Origin: Candidatus Woesearchaeota archaeon | GTDB taxonomy: Archaea; Nanobdellota; Nanobdellia; Woesearchaeales; UBA9642 | Length of the DNA: 64,000 nucleotides | Reading direction: 5' to 3' | Assembly: GCA_026002815.1 (NCBI GenBank) | Contig: BPGB01000003.1 | Coordinates: forward strand, 62,001 to 126,000 | In this document: one piece after another, positions 62,813 to 64,000 of the stretch | Layout of the letters: each line of letters begins with the position of its first letter | Numbering within the stretch: position 1 is the first letter of the stretch | The notes under the pieces: model-generated | The model's database searches: none | Told to the model about the DNA's origin: nothing | Seen by the model: only the letters and a program-made list of their open reading frames with translations | Translations under genes and position numbers: made by a program

Positions 62813-63133
62813 TTATTTGTTTTTTAATCTAAACAGTAATTCTTCAATCTTTTTAGGCTCTAAATTATATTTTTCAATAATTTGCGAATAATATTTTTTC
62901 TCTATAGGTTTATCTGATAATGAAAAGACACGATGCTCCATTAATATACCTTTTGTCGATATATATACGAAAGCTCTGCTAGAGCCGGCATACTCTATAT
63001 ACCTTAAAATTTTATCTTCTAATATTTCTTCTTGTTTTGCAACATTAACCAATTCTGTTAGACTAGCGACTGTTTTTTCAATCAAGTTTTCTCGTTGACT
63101 CTTTGTGTAAACTTCTTTCCATGTGTTAATCAT
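62813..63133 (-). CDS. Hypothetical protein
   Basis: 106 residues: an N-terminal helix (KSQRENLIEKTVASLTELVN), a beta part with SSRAFVYISTKGILMEHRVF, and a C-terminal helix (YNLEPKKIEELLFRLKNK). No family recognised; no cysteine or membrane segment. It starts 14 bases after the stop of the upstream gene, so it belongs to the operon headed by the TrmB-like gene. Confidence 0.6.
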   Translation of the reverse strand: MINTWKEVYTKSQRENLIEKTVASLTELVNVAKQEEILEDKILRYIEYAGSSRAFVYISTKGILMEHRVFSLSDKPIEKKYYSQIIEKYNLEPKKIEELLFRLKNK

Positions 63134-63147
63134 TTTTTACTTCCCAT

Positions 63148-63606
63148 TTAATTAGTAATATTGTTGTTTGATTTTGATGTATCTTTAAGAGATATTATTT
63201 TTTCTAAGTCAGAAGGTTTTTTCCTAAATAAATTTTTAAAATTTAGTAGTGGAGACGTCCTTCCGCCGATCCTATTATATAATCCTAACTGCATCACACA
63301 AGTATCTTTGTTAATTTCTTCATCGACAATATTTATTAGACCTATCTGTGTCAATACAACTTTTGCATTCTTAGAATAATTTAGTGGTGAAACAGATAAT
63401 CCTTTATTTTTGGAAAAATAATTAATTATGCCTGAAACTGAAACACCATTATAACTATCTGATGCATTAATCACGCCTGAAATAGCGATTCCTTTTCCCT
63501 CATATTCAGATATTAATCCGAATAAATTAATATTTATTCCATCAAAATCCTCATTAATATTGTTTATCAGATAAGGAATTCCTTGACGTTTTTCTTCATT
63601 ATTCAT
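63148..63606 (-). CDS. Repeat protein resembling LA_2272-type GxxISGxxN repeats
   Basis: 152 residues from ATG 63606, preceded by a GGTGAT site that overlaps the alternative GTG at 63615. Repeats of about 20 residues run through it: GININLFGLISEYEGKGIAI, SGVINASDSYNGVSVSGIIN, YFSKNKGLSVSPLNYSKNA and VLTQIGLINIV, then VMQLGLYNRIGGRTSPLLNF. This G-x-x-(I/V)SG-x-(I/V)N pattern is known from bacterial surface-repeat proteins, but no signal peptide is visible here. Role unknown. Confidence 0.6.
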   Translation of the reverse strand: MNNEEKRQGIPYLINNINEDFDGININLFGLISEYEGKGIAISGVINASDSYNGVSVSGIINYFSKNKGLSVSPLNYSKNAKVVLTQIGLINIVDEEINKDTCVMQLGLYNRIGGRTSPLLNFKNLFRKKPSDLEKIISLKDTSKSNNNITN

Positions 63607-63640
63607 TATAATCACCGCCGAAAATTCTTATAAAATAAAT

Positions 63641-64000
63641 TTATTTCTTCTTCCACATCTGTTCAAACATTTCTTTTAATGTTGAGGTGAAACCTGTGGT
63701 TCTTACCCATACGCCTAAATCATAGCTTGGATTTGTTTCTTTATCATCAGTTAGCATAAATAGCATGTGCTTGTTATCTACTAAAACAAATCTTGAATTC
63801 ATATTAGGCATTGCCTTGACTTCTGCTATTCCTTTTAGTTCTTCTGCAAATGCTTCAGTATTATTATCTTTTGAATGAGGTATTATTATTTTTATTTCAA
63901 TTCCTTTCTCAGAAACTCTCTTCAAAGTTTTCTTCATAACATTTATTTTTCTCATTAAACCCTCATAAGAAGTCATAATATAAACAGTTTTCTCTGCTTC
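63641..64000 (-). CDS. TrmB-like regulator, C-terminal part (5' end outside window)
   Basis: At least 120 residues are in frame to the window edge. The sequence aligns with the C-terminal sensing domain of the TrmB-like protein at 40813-41631: MNSRFVLVDNKHMLFMLTDD versus SKARFVIVDKKELLFMITDD, and NPSYDLGVWVRTTGF versus HPTYDVGIWVNTPFF. The DNA-binding half should lie to the right of 64000. It heads a run of small genes of unknown function on the same strand. Confidence 0.85.
   Translation of the reverse strand, partial: EAEKTVYIMTSYEGLMRKINVMKKTLKRVSEKGIEIKIIIPHSKDNNTEAFAEELKGIAEVKAMPNMNSRFVLVDNKHMLFMLTDDKETNPSYDLGVWVRTTGFTSTLKEMFEQMWKKK

Overview
The window looks like part of a DPANN archaeal chromosome, probably of the Woesearchaeota/Pacearchaeota (Nanoarchaeota) type. 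Seen directly: very AT-rich intergenic DNA, an archaeal S10-spc ribosomal gene order containing eL19, eL32, eS4, RNase P Rpp29 and aSUI1, an archaeal histone, Hef, pelota, RFC small subunit, archaeal PheRS/ProRS, and many leaderless promoters (TATA box about 25 bases before the ATG) beside GGTGAT-type ribosome binding sites. The exact lineage is an inference. No tRNA, rRNA or CRISPR array was found.

Layout. 1-1929 (-): an ABC exporter (permease cut by the window edge, plus ATPase). 2075-15037 (-): an unbroken run of 24 ribosomal, RNase P and initiation-factor genes, read from rpl3 down to rpl15, preceded by a leader of about 220 nt with three predicted hairpins. 15444-17228 (-): pyrophosphatase and two thioredoxin-fold lipoproteins. 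17546-19483: proS and a small VKOR-like membrane protein. 19560-22622: an island-like patch with an MFS gene bracketed by a perfect 14-bp inverted repeat, a GC-rich nested repeat, a PD-(D/E)XK-like nuclease and a XerA-type recombinase preceded by a 25-bp dif-like near-palindrome. 22793-27331: two membrane proteins of unknown function, then a redox cluster (heme-type membrane protein, peroxiredoxin, thioredoxin reductase, glutaredoxin). 27550-43807: information-processing and housekeeping genes (hef, histone, pheS/pheT, TrmB regulator, pelota with an ArmA/RmtB-like 16S rRNA methyltransferase) together with LemA/TPM, PEBP, Memo and MFS genes and one frameshifted NlpC/P60-like gene.

44125-60827 is dominated by cell-surface genes: a pilin-like or N-anchored protein with a duplicated cysteine module, a polytopic protein with a large outer domain, three related lipoproteins sharing an unnamed domain, two very large cysteine-rich secreted proteins that overlap by ATGA, and a beta-propeller lipoprotein. 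The right end has a TraB-family protein and a small operon headed by a second TrmB-like gene cut by the window edge.

How the parts may fit (inference): the thioredoxin-like lipoproteins and the VKOR-like protein could form the disulfide bonds of the many cysteine-rich surface proteins, while TrxB, glutaredoxin and peroxiredoxin keep the cytoplasm reduced. The best candidate for an undescribed system is the 44125-51346 surface cluster. Three apparent -1 frameshifts, all at homopolymers, affect two genes (29984-31238 and 60889-61211) and should be checked against reads.
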